Positions 1 to 8,521 of a stretch of DNA of 64,000 nt are shown here, in pieces (the stretch's first letter is position 1; each line of letters starts with the position of its first letter). The notes beneath the pieces were generated by a model that saw only the letters and a program-made list of their open reading frames with translations, made no database searches and was not told the DNA's origin. Made by a program: the position numbers and the translations under genes. The DNA is from Chloroflexota bacterium (GTDB taxonomy: Bacteria > Chloroflexota > Dehalococcoidia > Lucifugimonadales > UBA3495): NCBI GenBank assembly GCA_009840165.1, contig VXOG01000036.1, positions 1 through 64,000 on the forward strand, given 5' to 3'.

Positions 1-71
1 CGCGCCCCCTGACCCAAATCCCCGCCCGCGCCGTGCTTGACAGATGCGCCGGCAGGTAGCATCGTTGTGGT

Positions 72-1325
72 ATGCGCGCTCTGCTGGCCGGCATCTCCGG
101 CGTCAACAAGGACATCGTCGTCGCCAACCTCCTGGATCGCCTGTGCGCCAACGGCGACATCAGCGCGTCCCCCGGCGCCGACGGATACCTGGACCCGCTG
201 ATTGGACCCGATCCTCGGGAATTCTTCGCCGCCAGCGTGGAGGACGTGTTCGAGCAGCAGGGCGATGATCTGGCCAGCACCCTGGCCGCGTTCCGGCCGC
301 GCTACCAACTGGGCGCCTGGCAGCGCGCGGGCCTGGCCATCGCGGAGCAGATGGAAGACCTGGACCCACGACACAGCCTGCTGGCCACGCACCTGACCTA
401 CTACACCAGCGGCCGGCAATTTTCGTTGATCGACATTCCCACCATCCGGCGCTGGCGTCCCGACTGCATCATCACGCTGGTGGACGATATGCTGGACATC
501 CGAGCGGCGCTGGCGCGTCGGGATGCGGAGCGGCATACCAACTTCCAGTTGCGCCTCCGCGAGATTCTGGCCTGGCGCTCCGCGGAGATCGCCATGGCAG
601 ACCTGCTGGCGCGCAACCTGTACGAGCGGCGGATGATTCCCCACTATGTTGTCAGCGTCAAGCATCCCGCCGAGATGCTGTACCGGCTGATCTTCCACCG
701 CCGGCGGTTTCCAGTGGTGTATTCCAGCTTCCCCATCACCGCGATTCGCTACGAAGCCGGCCGGAGAGACAGCGTTGACGCCATCAGGCGGGAACTGCAC
801 CGGCGTTTCATCGTGTTCGATCCCCTGACGCTGGATGAGGGAACGCCCCAGGTGTTCGACAAGGCGCAGGCCGCGTATGCGGACGGTGTGCGCGAAATCA
901 CCATCACCGCCGACGAAGCCCGCTGGCCGCTGGACAATGCGGGCACGCTAAAGGACGGCCTGCCGTCCGCCTTCCCAATGTCGTTGGATCCGAGGGAGGC
1001 GCTGGAAGTATGGGACGACATGGAGAACCAGGTGCGCCACCGGGACCTGACGATGGTGGAACAGGCCCAGTGCGTCGCCGCCTATCGCATCACCATGGGC
1101 GGCCGGCTGTCCACCGGGATGTATTCTGAGTTGATGTACGCCTCGCACACCGCGGAGCCGGCCCGTCCGGTGCTGATGTACGCCGACCCCGAGGACGGAG
1201 GGTTGGACCATCCCTTCCTGCGGAACTTCAACCACCGCACGTACCACACCACGGAAGAATGGTTCGACGCCATCGCCAACATCATGCCGGTTGACCGAGA
1301 CAACCCCCAACGGCCGCTGTTTTAA
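72..1325 (+). CDS. adenylate-kinase-like P-loop protein fused to a nucleoside deoxyribosyltransferase-like domain
   Basis: A 417-residue protein. Residues 1-200 resemble small nucleotide kinases of the archaeal AdkA type: an N-terminal glycine-rich loop (GISGVNKD, about residues 7-14), a central segment ending in RPDCIITLVDD, then an Arg-rich lid-like stretch. The P-loop is degenerate, because GK[ST] is replaced by NKD, so kinase activity is doubtful. Residues 330-400 carry RDLTMVEQ, a Gly/Ser turn followed by SELMYAS, and PVLMYADPEDGG, which resemble nucleoside 2-deoxyribosyltransferase folds. The fusion assignment is an inference from motif order. The ATG is the first in frame. A TTGACA at 37-42 could be a -35 box, but no good -10 follows. 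Confidence 0.5.
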   Translation: MRALLAGISGVNKDIVVANLLDRLCANGDISASPGADGYLDPLIGPDPREFFAASVEDVFEQQGDDLASTLAAFRPRYQLGAWQRAGLAIAEQMEDLDPRHSLLATHLTYYTSGRQFSLIDIPTIRRWRPDCIITLVDDMLDIRAALARRDAERHTNFQLRLREILAWRSAEIAMADLLARNLYERRMIPHYVVSVKHPAEMLYRLIFHRRRFPVVYSSFPITAIRYEAGRRDSVDAIRRELHRRFIVFDPLTLDEGTPQVFDKAQAAYADGVREITITADEARWPLDNAGTLKDGLPSAFPMSLDPREALEVWDDMENQVRHRDLTMVEQAQCVAAYRITMGGRLSTGMYSELMYASHTAEPARPVLMYADPEDGGLDHPFLRNFNHRTYHTTEEWFDAIANIMPVDRDNPQRPLF

Positions 1326-1424
1326 GCAAGGACCAATGACCGACGGAGCGCCGCCGAAGATGCGGATGCGGTAGTAAGGAGGTGATGGGGCCGCTATAAT
1401 TGGAGCCCTTACAGGAGAACGCTT

Positions 1425-2003
1425 ATGACCATTGCCCCGGATTTGCCGGCTCCCGGTGTTCAAAGCACGGAAGACCGTCGTCAAATCAGCCGAAGATTTA
1501 TCATCCACGCCCGCGAGGAACTGGCGAAGAACAACCGCCTGCAAGCAGGCGAAAAGGCATGGGGAGCGGTGGTTCAACCTTTGAAAGCCATCGCGGAACT
1601 ACGGGGCTGGCAGCACCAGTCGCATCGAGACGTTTACGCTGTTGCGTTGCAGGTCGCGCAGGAATACAGCTTCGACGTTTATCAAGTCAATGCCCTGGCA
1701 GATGCTTACCGGGTCGGACACGAGAACTTCTACGAAAACTATCGCAGCCTGGATGAACTGGCCGATATGATTGATCGGGTGGAGACCCTGGTGCCATATT
1801 TGAACCGGTTGACAGATGTGCCGCCGCGTCAGGTTAGGATCGCCAGCAACGCGCAGTTGCGAAACTTGAGACAGATCACCGGCAACAACAACTTGCGAAT
1901 CGGCGACACGTCCCCTGTAGGTTTCTCCAGGAACCATCCCGCCCCCGACAGTGACAACGGTAGTACGTCATCGGACCACCCAGACGAAAACGATGCAATT
2001 TGA
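1425..2003 (+). CDS. PaREP1-like family protein (copy 1)
   Basis: A 192-residue protein. Residues 20-130 match the pattern of four other genes in this window: a helix with A(R/Q)xEL, then Q(A/G)xEKxWGAVxQxLKAIAxxRGW, a His-rich turn (HQSHRDV) and FYENY. This is the profile of PaREP1-type helical proteins, whose function is unknown. The C-terminal 60 residues are polar and not shared with the other copies. A TATAAT at 1395-1400 and an AGGAG ribosome site at 1413-1417 lie just upstream. It sits alone between the kinase-like gene and the Fe-S carrier gene. The family call is inferred from the pattern. Confidence 0.6.
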   Translation: MTIAPDLPAPGVQSTEDRRQISRRFIIHAREELAKNNRLQAGEKAWGAVVQPLKAIAELRGWQHQSHRDVYAVALQVAQEYSFDVYQVNALADAYRVGHENFYENYRSLDELADMIDRVETLVPYLNRLTDVPPRQVRIASNAQLRNLRQITGNNNLRIGDTSPVGFSRNHPAPDSDNGSTSSDHPDENDAI

Positions 2004-2068
2004 CGCCTATACCCGAACTTGCGTAAAATCAATGTATCAACCAGCCCCCGCAAGGAGGTTCATCCCTT

Positions 2069-2425
2069 ATGCCTATTACCCAGAACGGCGCCGAGCTTAC
2101 CGTGGAGATTTCCGAAAAGGCCGCCGAAAAGATCAAGTACTTTGCCGAGAAAGAGGGTATTACCGACAACATTGGCCTCCGGGTAGCGGTCAAAGGCGGC
2201 GGCTGCTCCGGCCTCACCTATGACCTCAACATCACCGACCAGGAACGCGAGTCCGACAAGATCGTCGAGCAGTACGGCGTCAAGGTGATGGTGGACAAGA
2301 AGTCCTACATCTACCTGGTGGGCACCCAACTCGACTTTTCCGACGGACTGAACGGCAAGGGCTTCGTCTTCGAGAACCCCAACGCCAAGAAAGCCTGCGG
2401 CTGCGGCACGTCCTTCGCCGTCTGA
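2069..2425 (+). CDS. erpA: A-type iron-sulfur cluster carrier (HesB/IscA/ErpA family)
   Basis: A 118-residue protein of normal family length. It has the three conserved cysteines that bind an Fe-S cluster or iron: one in GGGCSG (about residue 48) and two in the C-terminal CGCGTSF. The family delivers [2Fe-2S] or [4Fe-4S] clusters to apoenzymes in the cytosol. A strong ribosome site (AAGGAGG) lies ahead of the ATG. No isc or suf scaffold or desulfurase genes are adjacent; ygfZ, another Fe-S-linked gene, follows after a perfect hairpin. Whether it is ErpA, IscA or SufA cannot be resolved from sequence alone. Confidence 0.92.
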   Translation: MPITQNGAELTVEISEKAAEKIKYFAEKEGITDNIGLRVAVKGGGCSGLTYDLNITDQERESDKIVEQYGVKVMVDKKSYIYLVGTQLDFSDGLNGKGFVFENPNAKKACGCGTSFAV

Positions 2426-2455
2426 TTACGCACGGCTCAGCACAGTTCCAACGGC

Positions 2456-2484
2456 GTAGGGGCGGGTTTGAAACCCGCCCCTAC
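2456..2484. repeat. perfect 14-bp inverted repeat
   Basis: The arms GTAGGGGCGGGTTT and AAACCCGCCCCTAC are separated by one base, between erpA and ygfZ. It shares the GTAGGGGCG core with the hairpins at 29675-29702 and 46799-46822, so it is a member of a dispersed hairpin family. It could also attenuate read-through from erpA. Confidence 0.7.
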
Positions 2485-2489
2485 CAATT

Positions 2490-3530
2490 ATGAGGTCCAT
2501 GATGACTACCACCGCTACGATAGATACCAAGATCACCGGGGAGTTCCGCGCCGCCACCGAGCGCGCCGCCGTCTTTCCCAGCAACGCCGGCCGGCTCCGG
2601 CTCACCGGCGAGGACGCCCGCGACCTGCTCAACCGCCTCTCCACCAACCTGGTTGACCCGGACGGGGCGGCCGGCGAGGTCGCCGTTACGGTGCTGACCA
2701 GCGACCGGGGACGCATCGTTGACCTGGTGTACGTGGCGCATTGCGGCGACCACCAGCTCATGCTCACCAGCCCCGGCCAGCAGCAGAACGTCATCGAGTT
2801 CCTGGACAAGTACACCATCATGGAGGATCTGGAGGTTGAGGACGTAACCGCTGACACCGTAATGCTGACGCTTGCGGGACCGCAGGCGAGCGCGATTCTG
2901 GATAGCGTTGATGGCATCGACGCGATGCGCGTAGCGCTGCCGGCCGACCCTGACGACGCGGATCATCCCGCCACCTACCAGTTGATATGCTCCGACCTCG
3001 ACACCGCCAACCAGGTACGAGCGGCGCTGGAATCGGCCGGGGCAGTGAGCATCAGCGCGCCCACCGCCGAAGCGCTGCGGATCGCCAGCGGGCAGCCGGC
3101 CTACGGTTCCGAAATGAGCGACACCTACAACCCGCTGGAGGCCGGCCTCATCGGCGCAATCGATTTCCACAAGGGCTGCTACATCGGCCAGGAGGTCATC
3201 GCCCGCCTGGACACCTACCACAAGGTGCAGAAATACCTGGTGACGCTGCGGTTTGAATCGGATGGCGGCGATGCGTCGGAAGCTGCGTCCACTCTGCCGG
3301 GCGCGCGTCTCACCGACGACGCCGGCGACGCGATGGGACTGGTGACCTCAGCGACGGTGGTTCCGACGGCGGAGGGAGCAGACCTGATCGGCCTGGGCTA
3401 CGTGCGTACCCGCGCGTTGGAGGTCGGCGGACGGTTCGGGGTGGAATCGGAGGACGTGGATGGGATGAGCGCGGTGATAACGGCGCAGCCGTTGCTGTTC
3501 GGCGGGGAGAAGCCTGGGCTGAGAGGGTAG
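2490..3530 (+). CDS. ygfZ: YgfZ/GcvT-family folate-binding protein
   Basis: A 346-residue protein. It has the YgfZ signature KGCYIGQEV (about residues 229-237), whose cysteine is the hallmark of this tetrahydrofolate-dependent Fe-S cluster assembly or repair factor, and it ends in a small beta-barrel domain. It is related to the T-protein of the glycine cleavage system but lacks the neighbouring gcv genes. Its position after an A-type carrier gene fits an Fe-S role. Starts at 2490, 2499 and 2502 are all possible; the MMTTT start is equally plausible. Confidence 0.85.
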   Translation: MRSMMTTTATIDTKITGEFRAATERAAVFPSNAGRLRLTGEDARDLLNRLSTNLVDPDGAAGEVAVTVLTSDRGRIVDLVYVAHCGDHQLMLTSPGQQQNVIEFLDKYTIMEDLEVEDVTADTVMLTLAGPQASAILDSVDGIDAMRVALPADPDDADHPATYQLICSDLDTANQVRAALESAGAVSISAPTAEALRIASGQPAYGSEMSDTYNPLEAGLIGAIDFHKGCYIGQEVIARLDTYHKVQKYLVTLRFESDGGDASEAASTLPGARLTDDAGDAMGLVTSATVVPTAEGADLIGLGYVRTRALEVGGRFGVESEDVDGMSAVITAQPLLFGGEKPGLRG

Positions 3531-3548
3531 TCAACCTACGCTGCTGAC

Positions 3549-3887
3549 TCACCTGCCTGGCCGCAATTTATCCAGTGTCACGTCTTTGCCCTTGCGCCTG
3601 GCGTCTAGCCACCGTTGGAATGACGCCGCACTTTCGCCCGAGGGCCGGCCCATTAGCAGATTCTCAACGCTCACGTCCTCATCCAGATCCGGCCAGTGGA
3701 TACCCTCGCCGTTGCCGATCAGCTGCAAGTTATTCCGCTCGTCGGAAGTACCGTCCAACAGGCGTGGATACCAGGCTAAGGGCACAGATATTGTCCGCCC
3801 GTCGTTGAGTTCCGCAGTCAGGGTATCCTCAGTAAGAGATACTTTTGTCGCCAGACTAGTTCCTACGCTAGTCGCCGAAATACTCAT
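3549..3887 (-). CDS. DUF2442 protein, partner of the upstream DUF4160 gene
   Basis: A 112-residue protein starting at MSISATSVG. The core contains TAELNDGRTISVPLAWYPRL and a GEGIHWPDLDEDVSVENLL stretch, which is the DUF2442 pattern. It overlaps the end of the DUF4160 gene by 20 bases, as linked toxin-antitoxin partners do. DUF2442 and DUF4160 are commonly paired. Which one, if either, is toxic is not established. A longer frame exists, but the ATG at 3887 fits the family length better. Confidence 0.75.
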   Translation of the reverse strand: MSISATSVGTSLATKVSLTEDTLTAELNDGRTISVPLAWYPRLLDGTSDERNNLQLIGNGEGIHWPDLDEDVSVENLLMGRPSGESAASFQRWLDARRKGKDVTLDKLRPGR

Positions 3888-4104
3888 GCCAAGCCTCCAA
3901 TAAATTCCCTTGCTCGGCTTCAACAATTGACTGAATCCGACGTATATCCGCCGGTCTGAATCCTCCGCTCCTGGCCAATCGTACCGGATTCAACCAGAAC
4001 TTGGCTATCAGGTTATCGCGGGAAACGTGAATGTGCTCAGGTTCTTCCCTGTCCCCAGCATAGAAAGAGAAGCGGTAAGGTCCAGCTCTGAATACAGTGG
4101 GCAA
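3868..4104 (-). CDS. DUF4160 protein
   Basis: A 78-residue protein with the DUF4160 pattern FYAGDREEPEHIHV near residue 15, followed by AKFWLNPV. It is the upstream member of a two-gene unit with DUF2442, overlapping it by 20 bases. The pair is a toxin-antitoxin-like module by context only. It starts two bases beyond the stop of pyrE, which lies further upstream on the same strand, so it is probably cotranscribed with the obgE-nadD-pyrE run. Confidence 0.78.
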   Translation of the reverse strand: MPTVFRAGPYRFSFYAGDREEPEHIHVSRDNLIAKFWLNPVRLARSGGFRPADIRRIQSIVEAEQGNLLEAWHEYFGD

Positions 4105-4106
4105 CG

Positions 4107-4694
4107 CTAAAATACTCCGCGCTCGTCAACAGCTATGCGTCCGTCCTCTCCCGCCGTCAGCAGAGAGGCGAATTGGTAGCCGCGCTCACGGATGGCGTCG
4201 CTGCCGCCCTCGTTGCGGTCCAGGGCCGCCAGCGCCAGCCCGACCTTGTATCCTGCCTCCTCCGCCGCGTCGATAGCGTGAAACAGCGACCCGCCGGTGG
4301 TGCAGGCGTCATCGACGATGGCGACAGACGCGCCGGCCGGCGGCAGCGGCCCCTCGATCATCTGCCCCATGCCGTAGCCCTTGGCCTCCTTGCGCACGAT
4401 GAACGCCGGCATGGGCGTACCCTGTTGCCAGGATGCAGTGGCCACCGCGGTCACGATGGGATCAGCGCCGAGGGTCGGGCCACCCACCGCCTCCACGCCG
4501 GCGTCATTGAGCAGGGGCAGCAGCGCATGGCCCAGCAGGTACGCTCCCTCCGGATCCAGGCTCAGCAAGCGCCCATCGAAGTAGTAGGAACTCTTGCGGC
4601 CCGACGACAGGGTGAAGTCGCCGTAGCGGATTGCGCCGCGTTCCAGCGCCAATTGGAGCAGCCGATTCACCATTTGTTGCTGACTGGTTGTCAT
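4107..4694 (-). CDS. pyrE: orotate phosphoribosyltransferase
   Basis: A 195-residue enzyme that makes orotidine 5'-phosphate from orotate and PRPP in pyrimidine synthesis. It has the PRPP-binding motif VAIVDDACTTGGS (about residues 122-134), an upstream GGPTLGADPI stretch and the FIVRKEAKGYG loop with catalytic lysines. Length is normal. It is the third gene of an obgE-nadD-pyrE run, 21 bases after nadD. Confidence 0.93.
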   Translation of the reverse strand: MTTSQQQMVNRLLQLALERGAIRYGDFTLSSGRKSSYYFDGRLLSLDPEGAYLLGHALLPLLNDAGVEAVGGPTLGADPIVTAVATASWQQGTPMPAFIVRKEAKGYGMGQMIEGPLPPAGASVAIVDDACTTGGSLFHAIDAAEEAGYKVGLALAALDRNEGGSDAIRERGYQFASLLTAGEDGRIAVDERGVF

Positions 4695-4715
4695 CCCTCT
4701 CTCCCAATGGCATTT

Positions 4716-5348
4716 TCAATCGTGGTACAGGCCATGTTGCCGGATGTATTCCGCCACTGCGTCGGGCACCTGATAGCGCACCGACTGGCCTTCCGCCAGG
4801 ATGCGCCGCAGTTCCGACGCGCTGAAATCGACGCGCGGGCCGGCAACCGACACCACCACGCCGGATGCGACCGCGTCCGGGAACCGCTCAGCCAATACGA
4901 CAACTCCATCGTCAGGCCCGCCGGGGCGCTCGATAACCGCCAAGCGACACAGTTGGAGAATGCAATCGGGTTCCTTCCAGCGGTGGAATTGGTCCAGCAC
5001 GTCGGACCCGACGATGAAATAGAAGCCCGTGTCCTGGGGGTAGGAGGATCGCAGCTCTCTTAGAGTGTCCACGGTGTAGGATGCGCCGGTGCGCTGAATC
5101 TCACAGTCCGACACGCAGAAGTCGGGGTTGTCCGCTACGGCCAGTCGAACCATGCGCAGGCGGTGGGTCGCAGAGGTAATGCGCTGGCCGGACTTGAGCC
5201 AGGGTTCGCCGGCCGGCACGAAGAGGACCGACTCCAGCCCCAACGCTACACGGGCAGTTTCAGCGATCAGCAGGTGGCCCAGGTGCGGCGGGTCGAAGGT
5301 GCCCCCCAGTATGCCGATGCGTCGGCCGGATGGTTCGCCGTCCGCCAC
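4716..5348 (-). CDS. nadD: nicotinate-nucleotide adenylyltransferase
   Basis: The protein has 210 residues if it starts at the GTG that shares a G with the obgE stop (TAGTG). This start was chosen because it gives the normal length and translational coupling; the longer open frame reads into obgE. GILGGTFDPPHLGHL near the N-terminus is the nucleotidyltransferase GTFDPxHxGH signature, and FIVGSDVL and SASELRRIL are also typical. It transfers AMP to nicotinate mononucleotide in NAD synthesis. Confidence 0.93.
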   Translation of the reverse strand: MADGEPSGRRIGILGGTFDPPHLGHLLIAETARVALGLESVLFVPAGEPWLKSGQRITSATHRLRMVRLAVADNPDFCVSDCEIQRTGASYTVDTLRELRSSYPQDTGFYFIVGSDVLDQFHRWKEPDCILQLCRLAVIERPGGPDDGVVVLAERFPDAVASGVVVSVAGPRVDFSASELRRILAEGQSVRYQVPDAVAEYIRQHGLYHD

Positions 5349-6664
5349 TAGAACCACTCCAGCTCGGCGTTGCCGATGCGGATGGTGTCGCCCGGCTCGA
5401 TGCCAGCCTCTTCGAGTTGGCGGGCGATGCCCAGGCGAGTCATCTCGCGCCACAGTTGCAGCATGACCCGGTAGTCGCGCATATCGGCGCGGCCGGTGAG
5501 GCTTTCCAGGCGTTCCGATTCGACCACGTAAACGTCTCCGTCCAGGTAGAACCCCAGCGGCGGTCTTTCGCGTCGAGTGGTATCCCCTATTGCGATGACA
5601 GGTTCATCTTCCCATTCGGACTCGTTCAGGCCCGTGCGCGGCGCCTCGGACAGGATGCCGGCCAGCTGCCCCAACAGGCCGTCGATACCATCGCCGGACA
5701 CCGCCGATATGAAGTGGATGGGGGTATCTTCGGGGGCAGAGGGGTATTCCTCCATGCCGGCGATGGCCTTGCGCAGTTCCTCCTCGATGACATCCTGCAA
5801 CTCGTAAGTCTCGGTGGTATCGAGCTTGCTGACGGCTACGATCTGGGGTTTCGCGGCCAGCATGGGGCTGAACTCCCGAAGCTCGCGGTTGAGCATCACG
5901 AAATCGCCGGCGGGGTCGTCGGACTGCCCGTCGATCAGATGGACGTACACGCGGGCGCGCTCGGCGTGGCGCAGAAATTGATGGCCCAGCCCAATGCCGC
6001 GGTGCGCGCCTTCCAGCAGGCCGGGAATCTCCATCATCACGAAATCCTGCCCGCCGTGGGTAACGACGCCCAGCACCGGCTCCACGGTGGTGAAGGGGTA
6101 GTCGGCGACCTTGGGTTTGGCGGCGGAGCATCTTGAGATCAGCGTGGACTTGCCGGCGTTGGGCTTGGCCAGCAGGCCGACGTCGGCCAGCAGCTTCAGC
6201 TCCAGCCATAGGACGGAGTAGTCACCCTTCTTGCCCGACTCGGACAGCATAGGCTCCTGGTTGGTGGAGGATACGAAGCGGGCGTTGCCCCAACCCCCCT
6301 GGCCACCCTGCGCGATGAGGACGGGCTGCTCGGATGTAATGTCGGCGAGGAAGTCCTTGCTGCCGTCGGGGTTCATGCGCCAGACCACGGTTCCCATGGG
6401 AACGGGTATGTGGCGATCCTTGCCGTTGCCGCCACGCTGATTCTTGCCCTTGCCGTGGGTGCCGCGTTCCAGGTAGAAGGTGCTGTTGAACTTCAGGTGC
6501 AGTAGCGTATTGATGGAGTTGTCGCCTACGATGTAAGCGCTGCCACCATCGCCACCGTCACCACCATCCGGACCGCCTCGGGGTTGGTACTTGAGCCGGA
6601 GGAAGCTGATGCAGCCGTCGCCGCCATTTCCGGCTTTGACGTTAATTCTTACGGTATCAATCAT
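5348..6664 (-). CDS. obgE: Obg family GTPase
   Basis: A 438-residue, three-domain protein: a glycine-rich Obg fold (residues 1-158), a G domain starting at LLAKPNAGKST (G1) with DYPFTTVEP, and a C-terminal OCT domain ending in NAELEWF. It acts in large ribosomal subunit assembly and stress control. Two switch motifs are unusual: G3 reads EIPGLLEGA where DxPG is usual, and G4 reads SKLD where NKxD is usual. It is first in an operon with nadD (1-base overlap) and pyrE. Confidence 0.95.
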   Translation of the reverse strand: MIDTVRINVKAGNGGDGCISFLRLKYQPRGGPDGGDGGDGGSAYIVGDNSINTLLHLKFNSTFYLERGTHGKGKNQRGGNGKDRHIPVPMGTVVWRMNPDGSKDFLADITSEQPVLIAQGGQGGWGNARFVSSTNQEPMLSESGKKGDYSVLWLELKLLADVGLLAKPNAGKSTLISRCSAAKPKVADYPFTTVEPVLGVVTHGGQDFVMMEIPGLLEGAHRGIGLGHQFLRHAERARVYVHLIDGQSDDPAGDFVMLNRELREFSPMLAAKPQIVAVSKLDTTETYELQDVIEEELRKAIAGMEEYPSAPEDTPIHFISAVSGDGIDGLLGQLAGILSEAPRTGLNESEWEDEPVIAIGDTTRRERPPLGFYLDGDVYVVESERLESLTGRADMRDYRVMLQLWREMTRLGIARQLEEAGIEPGDTIRIGNAELEWF

Positions 6665-6909
6665 GGTTTAAGATCTAGCCTGTTAGTAAGTAACAATCAT
6701 AGTAAGGGTGTGGATGACGTTGGCAACTGCCGTCCGGCTGAGTGGAAGACTGTTGATAACCTGTTGATGGGAGTATAGGTTGTTCGGCAAGGGATGTGGA
6801 TAACATGGTGGTGGGTTGCTATGTTGCGCGGAAGGTCGGGTGAACTGGGTTGATGTGAACGGAGCCTACAGATTTATGGACGTAGATTTGAACGAGATTG
6901 AAGTATATA
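6665..6909. other. 245-base intergenic region with DnaA-box-like sequences
   Basis: No gene is seen here. The stretch is AT-richer than its surroundings. It holds TGTGGATAA at 6795-6803 (the exact reverse complement of the DnaA box TTATCCACA), TGTTGATAA at 6751-6759 and TGTGGATGA at 6709-6717, each close to a DnaA box. A TTATCAACG at 6929-6937 lies just inside the neighbouring gene. It could be a minor DnaA-binding locus or chance; neither dnaA nor dnaN is near. Confidence 0.4.
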
Positions 6910-7326
6910 TCAACTGCTTGTCAACAAGTTATCAACGGTGTTGAGGTAGTCAGCAAGGGAGATGATTTGGGTATTGCCGACGCGTCGCAGCTCGAGCATG
7001 GCGTGGTCGCCGGTTACGATGAGATCGGCGTCTGCGGCAAGGGCGCATTCGAGGATGCGGTTGTCGGGTTCGTCGGCAAGGATGTGGAGGGTTCCGGTGT
7101 GCACGACCAGTGCGGCATTAGCGTCGAACCAATCCCGCACTTCTTCAAGCCTGTTCTGTGTCCATCCGAATTTTTCAGCGAGAACGCGCAGCAACTCGTC
7201 AAGGATAGGTTGCGATGAAAACAGAAAACAGCGGCCAACTACGATACTGGTCAACGCTTCGCCCGCGCGTCCTTCCCGCCTAGTAAAGCCGGAAACGAAT
7301 ATATTGGTATCAAAAACCACGTTCAT
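6910..7326 (-). CDS. PIN-domain toxin (VapC-like)
   Basis: A 138-residue PIN-domain ribonuclease. Acidic residues sit in the expected places: D in VVFDTNIF near the N-terminus, E in LDELLR, and the C-terminal ADADLIVTGDHAML block. It overlaps the upstream antitoxin gene by four bases (ATGA), the usual arrangement for translationally coupled toxin-antitoxin pairs. It likely cleaves RNA when not bound by its partner. Confidence 0.85.
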   Translation of the reverse strand: MNVVFDTNIFVSGFTRREGRAGEALTSIVVGRCFLFSSQPILDELLRVLAEKFGWTQNRLEEVRDWFDANAALVVHTGTLHILADEPDNRILECALAADADLIVTGDHAMLELRRVGNTQIISLADYLNTVDNLLTSS

Positions 7327-7565
7327 GGTTGCAAGTACCGAAAGACGTCATCCTCGCTGTAAAGGCCCAGGGCTTCGGCGCGTTGCTGGCCGTACTCCTG
7401 TATTTTCCTGAGCTGTTTCATCCCTCGCTCGGCGCGCATTGCCCAGAGAATGTCCACGATAAATTGTTCCGGCGTCTTACCTTCCTTCGCGGCATACGCC
7501 TTGATGGTGTGTGCGAGGTCATGCCGCAGGGAGATGGTCAACTCTACGTCGTCGGTATTGATCAT
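7323..7565 (-). CDS. antitoxin of the PIN pair
   Basis: An 80-residue protein whose N-terminal half (VELTISLRHDLAHTIKAYA) resembles ribbon-helix-helix antitoxins, followed by a charged toxin-binding tail. It lies directly upstream of the PIN gene with an ATGA overlap. It probably represses its own promoter, as such antitoxins do; no operator could be defined by eye. Confidence 0.7.
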   Translation of the reverse strand: MINTDDVELTISLRHDLAHTIKAYAAKEGKTPEQFIVDILWAMRAERGMKQLRKIQEYGQQRAEALGLYSEDDVFRYLQP

Positions 7566-7593
7566 GGCGATAACCTCCTCTGAAATTCAGGCC

Positions 7594-8472
7594 CTATGGC
7601 AAAGGATGGCCCGCCTGCCCATTGTACCAGTCCAGGATCTGGCTGCCGGTCCAGAAGGTTACGCCTTCCTGCTGCGTGATGTACTCGACCAGGCGGCGGA
7701 AGTGGCCGATGCGGTGGGCCGCGCCGGTGATGTACGGGTGCATGGAGATGGCAAAGACGCGGGCGTTGTCCTCGCCTTCGGCCAGCATCACGTCCAGCAC
7801 GTCCCTGGTGCGGTTGAACAGCTCGGGAGCCGAGTGGTGCTGAACCAGGTAGATGGGGATGTCGTTGAGCTCGACGGTGTAGGGGAGGGCGACGAGGCGG
7901 CCGGATTTGACCTTCAGCTCGTAGGGCTGGTCGTCGTTGACCCAGTCGGCCACGTATTCGATGCCCTCCTCGGCCAGAATGTCGGGGGTGTCGTAGGTTT
8001 CGGCGAGGCCGGGGCCCATCCAGCCGCGCGGTGCCGCGCCGCTGAACTCACGGATCACGTCGATGGTCTTGCGGATGGTGGCCCGTTCGTCGGGTTCCCG
8101 GTGCAACACCTGCTGGACGTAGCCGTGGCCCAGCAGCTCCCAGCCGCTGTCCAGGCAGGACTGGACCATCTGGGGGTATTCCTCGCAGACGGCGGCGTTG
8201 AGGCTGATGGTGCAGGGCAAGTTGAAGTCGTTGAGAATCTGCTTCATGCGCCAGAACCCCACGCGCATCCCGTAGTCGTACCACGAGTAGTTGGGAATGT
8301 CGGGCGAGACGGCCGCGCCCTGGGGCGAGGGCAGCACGGTTCGGGCCATGGGCTGGCCGATGTCCCATTCCTCCACGTTTATGATGAACCAGACGGCGAC
8401 CTTTGCCCCATCGGGCAAGATCAGCCGGGGCCGGTCGAAAATGGGGGAGAATTCAGCGCGTGGGTTGGACAT
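7594..8472 (-). CDS. polysaccharide deacetylase family protein (NodB/allantoinase PuuE-like)
   Basis: A 292-residue member of the NodB-homology superfamily. The layout (VAVWFIINVEEW near residue 27, a GWELLGHGYVQQ segment, WMGPGLAETYDTPDILAEEG, and a late MHPYITG) matches the PuuE/peptidoglycan-deacetylase-like subgroup rather than chitin deacetylases. No signal peptide is seen, so it is probably cytosolic. The substrate cannot be assigned; metal-dependent C-N bond hydrolysis is the family chemistry. Confidence 0.8.
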   Translation of the reverse strand: MSNPRAEFSPIFDRPRLILPDGAKVAVWFIINVEEWDIGQPMARTVLPSPQGAAVSPDIPNYSWYDYGMRVGFWRMKQILNDFNLPCTISLNAAVCEEYPQMVQSCLDSGWELLGHGYVQQVLHREPDERATIRKTIDVIREFSGAAPRGWMGPGLAETYDTPDILAEEGIEYVADWVNDDQPYELKVKSGRLVALPYTVELNDIPIYLVQHHSAPELFNRTRDVLDVMLAEGEDNARVFAISMHPYITGAAHRIGHFRRLVEYITQQEGVTFWTGSQILDWYNGQAGHPLP

Positions 8473-8521
8473 GAGGTGGGCCTCCGGGAACGGGCTGATA
8501 GTTAAGGTACTTGATCAGGAG

